DNA from: Clostridiales bacterium
GTDB lineage: Bacteria > Bacillota > Clostridia > Peptostreptococcales > Anaerovoracaceae
Direction of reading: 5' to 3'
Assembly (NCBI GenBank): GCA_012735285.1
Contig: JAAYHT010000114.1
Location: 1-6,252, forward strand
Length of the DNA stretch: 6,252 bases
Shown: piece after piece, positions 1 to 6,168 of the stretch
How the letters are laid out: each line of letters begins with the position of its first letter
Position numbering within the stretch: the stretch's first letter is position 1
Program-made: the position numbers and the translations under genes
The notes under the pieces: generated by a model
Seen by the model: the letters and a program-made list of their open reading frames with translations, nothing else
What the model was told of the DNA's origin: nothing
Databases searched by the model: none

Positions 1-781
1 GCATAGGGTTAACACTATTTCCGTTGCGTATAATAATAAATTCTGTACAGTAAATATATTTTATATCCTGACTATCAAAAACAATTATTTCAGTTGTCTC
101 CTCTGGGGATTCGGAATCAGCTGGTTTGGCAACTACTATTGGACCACCTTCAAAAACGTCCTGCATTGCTCGAAATACTACACATAGGCCCTTGCCGCCA
201 GCATCAACAACACTTGCTTCTTTTAGCACTGGTAGCAGTTCTGGGGTGCGCTCTAGGGATTCTTCAGCCTCATCGCAAATTACTCCCCAGACATAGCTCG
301 CAGCTTTATTCTCCTTAGCCGCTAGGCATCCCTTTTCAGCCGCTTCTTTTGCAACTGTCAGAATTGTTCCGTTTACGGGATTTACAATCGATCTAAAGGC
401 TGTTTCCACACCTAATGTTAATGCATTTGCCAGATCTTCCCCGTCTGCAGAATTCTTGCCCTTTAGTCCTTTTGAAAAACCTTGGAATATTAATGATAAG
501 ATTACTCCTGAATTACCACGGGCATTGCGTAGCAGCGCGGTTGAAGCAACATCAGCAACTACGCTGATGCTTTGTTCTTTAAGCTGTGAAAGTTTCTGTG
601 CTGCAGCGCTCATGGTCATGAACATATTTGTACCTGTATCGCCATCTGGAACGGGGAAAACATTTAAATCATCAAGTAGTTTCTTTTCTTGTTGTAGACA
701 AGCAGTTGCAGATATTAGTGCATCGCGTAGTGTATTTCCATGGATAGCAACTATATTATTCTTTTCTTTTGTATTTGTCAT
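1..781 (-). CDS. fakA: FakA/YloV-type fatty acid kinase (DhaL/DAK2 domain), N-terminal part, cut by the left edge
   Basis: An open frame on the minus strand starts with ATG at 781-779 and runs 260 codons to the left edge without a stop, so the C-terminal half is missing. The sequence shows a DhaL (DAK2) nucleotide-binding domain over about residues 10-210. The metal/ATP motif DGDTGTN is at 46-52 after LNVFPVP, RGNSGVILS is at 88-96, and VDAGGKGL is at 192-199. After a short acidic linker comes YCTEF (244-248), the start of the middle domain typical of FakA. The family is usually about 550 residues. FakA phosphorylates fatty acids held by a DegV-type FakB protein, supplying acyl-phosphate for phospholipid synthesis in the cytoplasm. 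The start is supported by CAGGAG about six bases upstream. It is transcribed away from cca, and no asp23/yloU-like gene lies upstream. Some Firmicutes carry paralogues of this family, so the exact substrate is inferred. Confidence 0.9.
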   Translation of the reverse strand, partial: MTNTKEKNNIVAIHGNTLRDALISATACLQQEKKLLDDLNVFPVPDGDTGTNMFMTMSAAAQKLSQLKEQSISVVADVASTALLRNARGNSGVILSLIFQGFSKGLKGKNSADGEDLANALTLGVETAFRSIVNPVNGTILTVAKEAAEKGCLAAKENKAASYVWGVICDEAEESLERTPELLPVLKEASVVDAGGKGLCVVFRAMQDVFEGGPIVVAKPADSESPEETTEIIVFDSQDIKYIYCTEFIIIRNGNSVNPM

Positions 782-883
782 TCTATTCTCCTGATATATG
801 AAATTGATAATATCAAAAAAATATCTGAGATTCTAATCCCCAGTTAATAGATTTACGGTATTAAAAATAGACTATCTTTTTAA

Positions 884-912
884 ATTATATGATTAATTAA
901 AATCTTTTTCAA
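884..912 (-). promoter_or_regulatory. Vegetative (sigma-A type) promoter for the fakA-like gene
   Basis: On the minus strand, TTGAAA (912-907) is followed by a 17-base spacer and a perfect TATAAT (889-884). This is close to the sigma-A consensus. Transcription would start near 877, giving a leader of roughly 95 bases before the ATG at 781. The leader contains a 13-base palindrome (TTGATA-A-TATCAA, 804-816), and an imperfect dyad lies across the expected start site (863-879). Confidence 0.75.
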
Positions 913-958
913 GAGAATGGGGTTAAAATAGTATCGATGGTTATTTATGGAGGAAAGC

Positions 959-2137
959 ATGGTTATACCAAAGAATATATGGCTGTTGATAGACAAATTA
1001 CATCAAAATGGTTTTGAAGCATATCTGGTTGGTGGTTGCATCAGAGATTTAGTACTAGGGAAAGAACCAGAAGATTGGGATATATGTACATCTGCGACTA
1101 TTGATGAAATAAAGGATTGTTTCAAAGGATTTAAAGTTGTAAATACCGGAATTAAACATGGGACCCTTACCGTTATTCATGGAGAAAAACTGATAGAAAT
1201 AACGGCTTTTAAAAGTTTAAGAGAGGATCTTTCCAGAAGAGATTTTACTATAAACAGCTTGGCCTATTCTAAACAAACAGGCTTGATAGACTATTTTGGA
1301 GGGCTGGAAGATATTAAGAGGGGCATAATTCGTGCTGTAGGTGATGCAAGAAAAAGATTTTTAGAGGATCCTTTGAGGATTTTAAGGGGAGTGCGATTTT
1401 CTGCCCAGTTAGGGTTTAAAATAGATGAAATAACTGAGCGGGAAATGCTTAAGCGTAAGGGCCTGCTTCAAAACGTTTCTATAGAAAGAATAACGAGTGA
1501 ATTCAATAAAATACTGTGTCAAGGAAAAAGGACAAAAGATGCTTTAAATAAGTATTCGGAAATAATATTTGAAGTGATTCCTGAAGCAAAGCAAATGGAT
1601 ATTGATGATTGGAATAATACAATTAAGGCTATCTGTTTAATAGGCGATGATATTATATTAAATCTCACACTGTTTTTTCACTGTTTACCAAGTCAAAAGA
1701 TTATGGAAAGAATGTGCTATGACAAGAAAACAATAAAGGCAGTCAAAACTCTTATAGAATATTTTGATTACAAACTTGAGACTGATCGGATTTCAATAAA
1801 GAGGTTATTGAATAAAATAGGGGTTGAAAATTTTAGAAGACTGCTAAAAATCAAGATTGCTGTTATGAAATCTGAAAATCTTGAATCAGCAAACGAAAGA
1901 TTAAGAACAATAATAAAGACCCAAGAGCTTTTAGAAAAAATAATAAGTAGTAAAGAGTGTTATTCTTTAAGAGATTTAGCTATAAATGGTGATGATCTAC
2001 TGTCTATAGGTTTCAAAGAGGGAAAGATGATAGGCATAGTATTGAATGCTTTGCTTAATAAAGTTATAGATGAAGAGGTAGATAATGATAAAACTCAATT
2101 AATTGAAGCAGCTAAAAGCTATCATATATTTCTATAG
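959..2137 (+). CDS. cca: Class II tRNA nucleotidyltransferase (Cca family), loop-deleted, probably CC-adding
   Basis: This enzyme adds nucleotides to tRNA 3' ends without a template. In the 392-residue product, the head domain has GG at 25-26, the catalytic pair D39/D41 in DWDIC, TGIKHGT (about 63-69), RRDFTIN (93-99) and EDPLR (136-140, the nucleotide-selecting EDxxR motif). The C-terminal body ends in the LAINGDDLL block typical of the family (about 340 on). No HD phosphohydrolase motif is visible. Between EITAFK (80-85) and SLREDLSRRD (86-95), the loop of roughly 18 residues found in CCA-adding enzymes such as the Geobacillus one is absent, while both flanks are intact. Loss of this loop marks CC-adding enzymes. 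The poly(A) polymerase signature is not seen. An upstream in-frame ATG at 947 would give 396 residues, but it overlaps GGAGG at 949-953, which sits five bases before the ATG at 959. The gene appears AT-richer than yedE, with many ATA, AAA and AGA codons. No convincing promoter was found. Confidence 0.93.
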   Translation: MVIPKNIWLLIDKLHQNGFEAYLVGGCIRDLVLGKEPEDWDICTSATIDEIKDCFKGFKVVNTGIKHGTLTVIHGEKLIEITAFKSLREDLSRRDFTINSLAYSKQTGLIDYFGGLEDIKRGIIRAVGDARKRFLEDPLRILRGVRFSAQLGFKIDEITEREMLKRKGLLQNVSIERITSEFNKILCQGKRTKDALNKYSEIIFEVIPEAKQMDIDDWNNTIKAICLIGDDIILNLTLFFHCLPSQKIMERMCYDKKTIKAVKTLIEYFDYKLETDRISIKRLLNKIGVENFRRLLKIKIAVMKSENLESANERLRTIIKTQELLEKIISSKECYSLRDLAINGDDLLSIGFKEGKMIGIVLNALLNKVIDEEVDNDKTQLIEAAKSYHIFL

Positions 2138-2175
2138 AAAGCCTAAAGCATATAGATATATTGAATTTCTAATAT

Positions 2176-2230
2176 TCTCCAGCCTAATATATAATTTTTG
2201 TAATAATGAAATTATTTATTAGATTGGAGG
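2176..2230 (+). promoter_or_regulatory. Long hairpin covering the yedE ribosome binding site
   Basis: Bases 2176-2197 can pair in register with 2209-2230. Twenty of 22 positions pair, including two G-U pairs, with mismatches only at 2183/2223 and 2190/2216. The loop is the 11 bases 2198-2208. The Shine-Dalgarno GGAGG of yedE (2226-2230) is the base of the 3' arm, paired with TCTCC at 2176-2180. No T-run follows, so it does not look like a terminator. The pairing is read directly from the sequence. A role in blocking translation, or as a DNA-level operator, is inference. Confidence 0.5.
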
Positions 2231-2236
2231 TAGGCC

Positions 2237-3319
2237 GTGAAAAATGTATTAGCGACAAGGCGCGGCATTATTTGTGTAGGCGCTGTTATCGGAATTTTAG
2301 CTATTTTACTTCAGTATTTCGGCAACCCTGTGAATATGGGAGTCTGCGTTGCATGTTTTTTACGTGATACTACGGGCGCGCTTGGTTTACATAGGGCGCC
2401 AGTTGTTCAGTATGTACGGCCGGAAATCATAGGCTTTGTTCTTGGATCTTTCGTTGCAGCAATTGTATTTAAAGAATTCAGGCCAAGAACCGGATCAGCA
2501 CCTATAATTAGATTTGTTTTAGGTGCTTTTGCTATGATAGGAGCTTTAATATTTCTTGGATGCCCCTGGCGTGCGCTGCAAAGACTTGCAGGCGGAGACT
2601 TCAATGCCATATTAGGACTGATCGGTCTTTTTGTCGGTATTTGGATAGGTACGCTTTTTCTAAAGAATGGCTACAATCTAGGGGTGACACAGAAAACTCG
2701 TTCCTCTGTAGGATGGGTTTTCACAATAATTATGATTGGGTTATTAATTTTAGTGTTACTTAATCCCCAAATAGAAGGTGAGTCCCAAAGCGGAGTTCTC
2801 TTCTACAGTATAGAAGGGCCTGGTTCAATGCATGCTCCTTTCATCATTTCTATCGTTTTTGGACTTATTATTGGCTTTTTAGCACAAAGGAGCCGCTTCT
2901 GTACCATGGGAGCTATACGTGACTTGATTCTATTTAGGCATATGCATCTTTTCTTAGGAATCGCAGGTTTGTTTATCGCAGCATTAATTATGAATTTGAT
3001 ACTCAATCAATTTAATCCGGGATTCGCTAATCAGCCTATTGCTCACACAATGCACATATGGAACTTTGGCGGTATGGTGTTGGCGGGCTTGGCATTTACT
3101 CTAGCTGGAGGTTGTCCGGGAAGACAGCTGTTTTTATCAGGTGAAGGCGATGGAGATGCTGCCATATTTGTCGTTGGAATGATCGCCGGAGCAGCTTTTG
3201 CTCATAATTTCGGGCTGGCAAGCTCAGGTGCAGGAGCAACAACGGCGGGTATAATTGCGCTGTTTATAGGATTGATAGTGTGTTTGGCAATTGGGTTCAC
3301 CATGCGAGAAAGGGTATAG
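2237..3319 (+). CDS. yedE: YedE-family membrane transporter, selenium-metabolism type
   Basis: This is a 360-residue integral membrane protein with roughly ten hydrophobic segments and two similar halves, as in YeeE/YedE (sulfur transport) proteins. The N-terminal half has GVCVACFLRD (35-44), GALGLHRAP, QYVRPE and GCPWR (108-112). The C-terminal half has SRFCTMGAIRD (219-229) and GGCPGRQL (291-298). The repeated cysteines (37, 40, 109, 222, 293) match the way characterised YeeE passes thiosulfate along conserved cysteines. The N-terminal blocks closely resemble the YedE subfamily that co-occurs with selD in selenium-using bacteria, so the cargo may be a selenium compound, but a sulfur compound is possible. 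The start is GTG at 2237, six bases after GGAGG. The longer start-site region is folded into a hairpin. A TusA-like gene follows after 12 bases, so the two are almost surely co-transcribed. selD is not in the window. Confidence 0.88.
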   Translation: MKNVLATRRGIICVGAVIGILAILLQYFGNPVNMGVCVACFLRDTTGALGLHRAPVVQYVRPEIIGFVLGSFVAAIVFKEFRPRTGSAPIIRFVLGAFAMIGALIFLGCPWRALQRLAGGDFNAILGLIGLFVGIWIGTLFLKNGYNLGVTQKTRSSVGWVFTIIMIGLLILVLLNPQIEGESQSGVLFYSIEGPGSMHAPFIISIVFGLIIGFLAQRSRFCTMGAIRDLILFRHMHLFLGIAGLFIAALIMNLILNQFNPGFANQPIAHTMHIWNFGGMVLAGLAFTLAGGCPGRQLFLSGEGDGDAAIFVVGMIAGAAFAHNFGLASSGAGATTAGIIALFIGLIVCLAIGFTMRERV

Positions 3320-3331
3320 GGAGGTTTAGAT

Positions 3332-3547
3332 ATGAGTAAGCTTGTAGATGCTCGAGGATTATCCTGTCCCCAGCCGGTTATTAAAACCTTAAATGCTATA
3401 AAGACAGCTGATACATCTGAAATCGTTGTTTTAGTTGATACGGATACGGCCAAGGAGAACGTCATTCGAGCTGCTAAATCTGAGAGCTGGGATGAGATTG
3501 ATATAAAAGAGGAAGATGGGGCATACCGAATTACTATTAGGAAATAA
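3332..3547 (+). CDS. yedF: TusA/YedF-like small sulfurtransferase (sulfur or selenium carrier)
   Basis: This is a 71-residue TusA-family protein (SirA-like fold) with the signature VDARGLSCPQP near the N-terminus. Cys12 in the CPxP motif is the expected persulfide or selenopersulfide carrier. The remainder, including VLVDTDTAKENVIRAAKS, fits the single-domain fold. The length matches E. coli YedF/TusA (about 75-80) rather than the two-domain selenium YedF of about 200 residues. The ATG lies seven bases after GGGAGG, and the gene begins 12 bases after yedE, so the two form one unit. By analogy with YeeE/TsuB-type pairs, it probably receives sulfur or selenium at the inner mouth of the transporter in the cytoplasm. 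Whether it serves selenophosphate synthesis, tRNA thiolation or other sulfur delivery cannot be told from the sequence. Confidence 0.88.
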   Translation: MSKLVDARGLSCPQPVIKTLNAIKTADTSEIVVLVDTDTAKENVIRAAKSESWDEIDIKEEDGAYRITIRK

Positions 3548-3572
3548 AACTAGAGAATAATATATAACATGA

Positions 3573-3601
3573 TGAAAACCCTAATATAACTAGGGTTTTC
3601 A
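3573..3601 (+). terminator. Hairpin terminator after yedE-yedF
   Basis: A perfect inverted repeat pairs 3573-3583 (TGAAAACCCTA) with 3591-3601 (TAGGGTTTTCA), with a 7-base loop. The 3' arm itself carries TTTT, but no long T-run follows, so termination may be partial. It sits 25 bases after the yedF stop and just before a new promoter, which suits the end of a transcription unit. Confidence 0.65.
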
Positions 3602-3613
3602 ATTATGCAAATT

Positions 3614-3633
3614 TATAACAATTTTATGTTATA
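3614..3633. promoter_or_regulatory. Inverted repeat abutting the -35 box, possible operator
   Basis: TATAACA (3614-3620) and TGTTATA (3627-3633) are perfect 7-base inverted arms with a 6-base spacer. The dyad ends one base before the TTGACA box. The position fits an activator or repressor site for the downstream operon. The binding protein is unknown, and in AT-rich DNA such dyads can occur by chance. Confidence 0.35.
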
Positions 3634-3634
3634 G

Positions 3635-3663
3635 TTGACAAACATTAACAATTAATTTATCAT
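3635..3663 (+). promoter_or_regulatory. Sigma-A type promoter for the spo0E-like/dcyD/MFS operon
   Basis: A perfect TTGACA (3635-3640), a 17-base spacer and TATCAT (3658-3663, five of six consensus bases) form a strong vegetative-type promoter. Transcription would start near 3670, giving a leader of about 113 bases before the ATG at 3783. Confidence 0.75.
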
Positions 3664-3696
3664 ATATATTTCGGGTTTATAATTTTACAAAAAGCG

Positions 3697-3715
3697 GGGT
3701 ATATAATGTATACCC
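3697..3715. promoter_or_regulatory. GGGTATA-N5-TATACCC palindrome in the leader, possible operator
   Basis: Perfect 7-base arms (3697-3703 and 3709-3715) flank TAATG. The site lies about 27 bases after the expected transcription start, where a bound repressor would block elongation. The GC-capped arms stand out from the AT-rich surroundings. The shape is like sites of small dimeric repressors such as the GntR class, but no regulator gene is in the window, so this is inference. Confidence 0.45.
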
Positions 3716-3782
3716 ACACAGCATTATATTAAATATTTAACTAATAAATTTTGAACGGATTGGATTTAATACTGGAGAAAAA

Positions 3783-3974
3783 ATGGAGATTAAGATGAAA
3801 CACCGACAGAAACTAGAAGAACTACGAGATTATTTAAATGAGGCGTTAGAATCGGGTAAGTATTCTCTTGAAGAGTTGGTAGAGCAAAGCAAGGAATTGG
3901 ATAAGTTAATATTAGAAGTTATGAGAGAGAATAGCAATAATTTGCATGAGAGTAAGACTGATAAGATGAATTAA
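3783..3974 (+). CDS. Spo0E-family aspartyl-phosphate phosphatase
   Basis: This is a 63-residue, highly charged helical protein with the family signature S-x-E-L-D (SKELDKLI, from residue 36) in the second of two helices: about 7-24 (KLEELRDYLNEAL) and 29-48. Spo0E-type proteins remove phosphate from Spo0A~P and so hold back sporulation. Other members act on different response regulators. The last dozen residues are polar and probably disordered. ATG 3783 is five bases after GGAG (3774-3777). The in-frame ATG at 3795 (residue 5) also has a GGAG (3785-3788) six bases upstream, so either start is possible. It is the first gene after the promoter, and dcyD begins 31 bases after its stop. Which response regulator it acts on is not shown. 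Confidence 0.85.
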   Translation: MEIKMKHRQKLEELRDYLNEALESGKYSLEELVEQSKELDKLILEVMRENSNNLHESKTDKMN

Positions 3975-4005
3975 AAGCAAGTACATATTATGTGGAGTAA
4001 TTCAG

Positions 4006-4971
4006 ATGAAAGGTCTTGAGAAAATAAAAAAGATTGATTTAGCTTACAAACCAACACCTTTGTACAAATTGAATAATATTAGCCTCATTACAGGAAAGAA
4101 CATATTTGTCAAACGGGACGATATGACAGGAATAGGTCTTGGGGGGAACAAAGTTCGCAAACTTGAATATTTGCTTGCTGATGCCATAAAATGTGGTGCA
4201 GACACAATTATCACTACTGGGGCTGCGCAATCAAATCATGCTATGTTAACAGCTGCATGCTGCAGAAAGCTCGGACTTGATGTTATCCTAGTACTATTGA
4301 AACGCGGTGTGACGGAGAAAAAGGGCAACCTACTATTAAATGATTTAATGGGTGTAGAAGTTGTCTTTGTTGACAGTGACAGAACCCAAGACCTATATGC
4401 TGAAATTAACCGAATCAGTGATCAATTAAAAGCTGCAGGCAAAACTCCATATACTATTCCTATAGGAGCATCTGTCCCCCTTGGCGTACTGGGTTATGTT
4501 GATTGTGTGAAAGAGATGATAGAACAATCAAGAGATCAAGATATTAAAATTGATCATATTGTCTGCTGTACAGGGTCAGGCGGTACCTATGCAGGGCTTT
4601 TGCTTGGTGCGAAGCTCTTTAAGCCTGAAATAAAAGTAACAGGCATTGCAGTTACTTTAGATGATTTTTATCCTGTAGTCAAAGAACTTGTAAATCAAAG
4701 CTGTGATTTGATTAAGGCAGGTCCAATATCTATAGAAGATGACATTCATCTTTTTAATTATGCAGGCGATGGTTATGCTATTCCGTCAGAACGTGGAAAC
4801 GCTGCGATCAATCTGATGGCAAGAAATGAAGGACTATTTCTAGATCCTGTCTATACGGGCAAGACCTTTGGTGGTTTGCTTGATTTAATAGATGATGGTT
4901 ACTTTGAAGAGGATGAGAACATAGTTTTTCTTCATACCGGTGGCGCTGCATCTATTTTTGCCTTTATGTAG
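4006..4971 (+). CDS. dcyD: D-cysteine desulfhydrase-like PLP enzyme (ACC deaminase family)
   Basis: This is a 321-residue fold-type II PLP enzyme, full length for the family (DcyD about 328). The PLP lysine is K49 in GLGGNKVRKLEYL. The substrate-carboxylate loop AAQSNH is at 73-78, the phosphate-binding TGSGGT at 189-194, and HTGG at 310-313 near the C-terminus. DPVYTGK (280-286) places Y283-T284 where desulfhydrases have Tyr-Thr and true ACC deaminases have Tyr-Glu, so D-cysteine desulfhydrase is preferred. That reaction gives pyruvate, ammonia and sulfide in the cytoplasm, and could serve D-cysteine detoxification, carbon/nitrogen supply or sulfide production. Beta-chloro-D-alanine-like or other D-amino acids are possible substrates. 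The ATG is eight bases after GGAG (3994-3997). It lies between the Spo0E-like gene (31 bases) and the MFS gene (about 40 bases), on the same strand with no terminator seen between them. Confidence 0.85.
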   Translation: MKGLEKIKKIDLAYKPTPLYKLNNISLITGKNIFVKRDDMTGIGLGGNKVRKLEYLLADAIKCGADTIITTGAAQSNHAMLTAACCRKLGLDVILVLLKRGVTEKKGNLLLNDLMGVEVVFVDSDRTQDLYAEINRISDQLKAAGKTPYTIPIGASVPLGVLGYVDCVKEMIEQSRDQDIKIDHIVCCTGSGGTYAGLLLGAKLFKPEIKVTGIAVTLDDFYPVVKELVNQSCDLIKAGPISIEDDIHLFNYAGDGYAIPSERGNAAINLMARNEGLFLDPVYTGKTFGGLLDLIDDGYFEEDENIVFLHTGGAASIFAFM

Positions 4972-5013
4972 CTTGTTAAAGTATAAAGAACTATGCTAAA
5001 GGAGGAAGCATTG

Positions 5014-6168
5014 GTGGAAAGAGATGCAGAACTGCTGAGCAAAGAGCCCCTTTGGACACGGGACTTTATTTTAATATCAATAGCTACCCTATTAATTTTC
5101 CTAGGCTTTCAAATGCTTTTACCTGTACTTCCTATATATTCGGTGAAACTAGGAGGATCGGATGCTTGGGCAGGCATGGTAATGGGTGTCTTTACTGTTT
5201 CAGCTGTTATAATGAGGCCCATTGCCGGCAGGCTTATAGATAGGCAAGGTAGAAGGGGAATATTCCTATTAGGTTTAATAGTAATTATTTTATCCGTTTT
5301 TGCACATAACTGGGCTCCAACAATTCTAATACTCTTGATTCTAAGGTTCATTCATGGTTTTGGCTGGGGAGCTTCCAGCACTGCATCTAGCACAATAGCT
5401 TCTGATATCATTCCGAAATCCCGCCTGGGTGAAGGCATGGGCTTTTTCGGCTTAACAGGTACCTTTGGTATGGCCATAGGCCCTGCATATGGACTTTGGT
5501 TACTTAAAGACTATGATTTTAACACTGTCTTTTATATTTCATCCGGAATTGTATTAGTTTCTATAATTATAGCTTTGCCTATTAAATATCCTATACTTGA
5601 AACATCATTGGAAACTGAAAAAAAGGGGATAATAGAGAAAACCGCCATGCTTCCTGCAATTGTAATGTTCTTTATTACAATGAACTATGGCTCAATCGTT
5701 TCTTTTATTGCACTTTATGCAGGCCAAAAGCGGGTTGAAAATATAGGGTTGTTTTTTACTGTTTATGCTGCTGCTTTACTTATTTCACGGCCCTATTTCG
5801 GCCGATTGACAGATAGAAAAGGCATTTCTTCAGCTGTGTATCCAGGAATAATTTTTGTGATACTATCAATGTTTTTAATTTATTATGCTAATTCTTTAAG
5901 TACCTTCCTTATTGCCGGATTTATTTATGGTATTGGGTTTGGAGCCATTCAGCCAGCCTTGCTAGCAATGTCTGTTCGTAATGTCAGCTATTCTAGAAGG
6001 GGTGCTGCAAATGCTACTTTCTATCTTGGCTTTGACCTTGGGATAGGAGTAGGATCTGTTATTTGGGGTATAATAGCGGATTACTTTGGCTATCAAACAG
6101 TTTACCTACTATCCATTATTCCGGTTATCGTTGTAGTGTTAATCTATATAATTAGATCTGTGAAGTAG
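5014..6168 (+). CDS. MFS transporter, 12-helix, substrate unknown
   Basis: This major facilitator protein has about 12 hydrophobic helices in two halves. The loop 2-3 signature (motif A) is RPIAGRLIDRQGRR around residues 68-81, with its degenerate partner RPYFGRLTDRKG near 259-270 in the second half. Glycine-rich blocks such as FIHGFGWGASS and FIYGIGFGAIQPA are typical of the family's drug and metabolite exporters. No motif fixes the substrate. Start choice: an in-frame ATG at 4993 has no ribosome binding site and itself overlaps AAAGGAGG (4998-5005). GTG at 5014 is eight bases after that site, and TTG at 5011 is five bases after it. GTG 5014 (384 residues) is preferred, with TTG 5011 close behind. 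Its position after dcyD suggests that it moves an amino acid, thiol or related metabolite, but that is inference only. Confidence 0.88.
   Translation: MERDAELLSKEPLWTRDFILISIATLLIFLGFQMLLPVLPIYSVKLGGSDAWAGMVMGVFTVSAVIMRPIAGRLIDRQGRRGIFLLGLIVIILSVFAHNWAPTILILLILRFIHGFGWGASSTASSTIASDIIPKSRLGEGMGFFGLTGTFGMAIGPAYGLWLLKDYDFNTVFYISSGIVLVSIIIALPIKYPILETSLETEKKGIIEKTAMLPAIVMFFITMNYGSIVSFIALYAGQKRVENIGLFFTVYAAALLISRPYFGRLTDRKGISSAVYPGIIFVILSMFLIYYANSLSTFLIAGFIYGIGFGAIQPALLAMSVRNVSYSRRGAANATFYLGFDLGIGVGSVIWGIIADYFGYQTVYLLSIIPVIVVVLIYIIRSVK

Noticed and set aside
94..794. Plus-strand open frames at 94-318 and 456-794
   Set aside because: Both lie antisense to the fakA-like gene, have no ribosome binding site and show no family motif. 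The minus-strand frame carries clear DhaL motifs.
906..934. Possible promoter for cca (TTTTCA, 17 bases, TAGTAT)
   Set aside because: Each box matches only four of six consensus bases in AT-rich DNA, so it is too weak to annotate. The cca promoter remains unassigned.
2161..2195. Possible yedE promoter (TTGAAT with TAATAT or TATAAT)
   Set aside because: The spacing is 18 bases to a poor -10 box or 23 bases to the good one, and a start there would cut into the hairpin. Read-through from cca or a promoter further upstream is as likely.
2407..3465. Minus-strand and alternate-frame open frames inside yedE and yedF (2407-2610, 2560-2763, 2803-3006, 3202-3465)
   Set aside because: They overlap well-supported genes, have no recognisable motifs and no start signals.
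4039..5351. Short open frames inside dcyD and the MFS gene (4039-4230, 5052-5243, 5109-5351)
   Set aside because: They are shadows of the real coding frames with no independent support.
959..6168. Selenocysteine codon (in-frame TGA) in the genes of this window
   Set aside because: All complete genes end in TAG or TAA and none contains an in-frame TGA, so no selenoprotein is encoded here.
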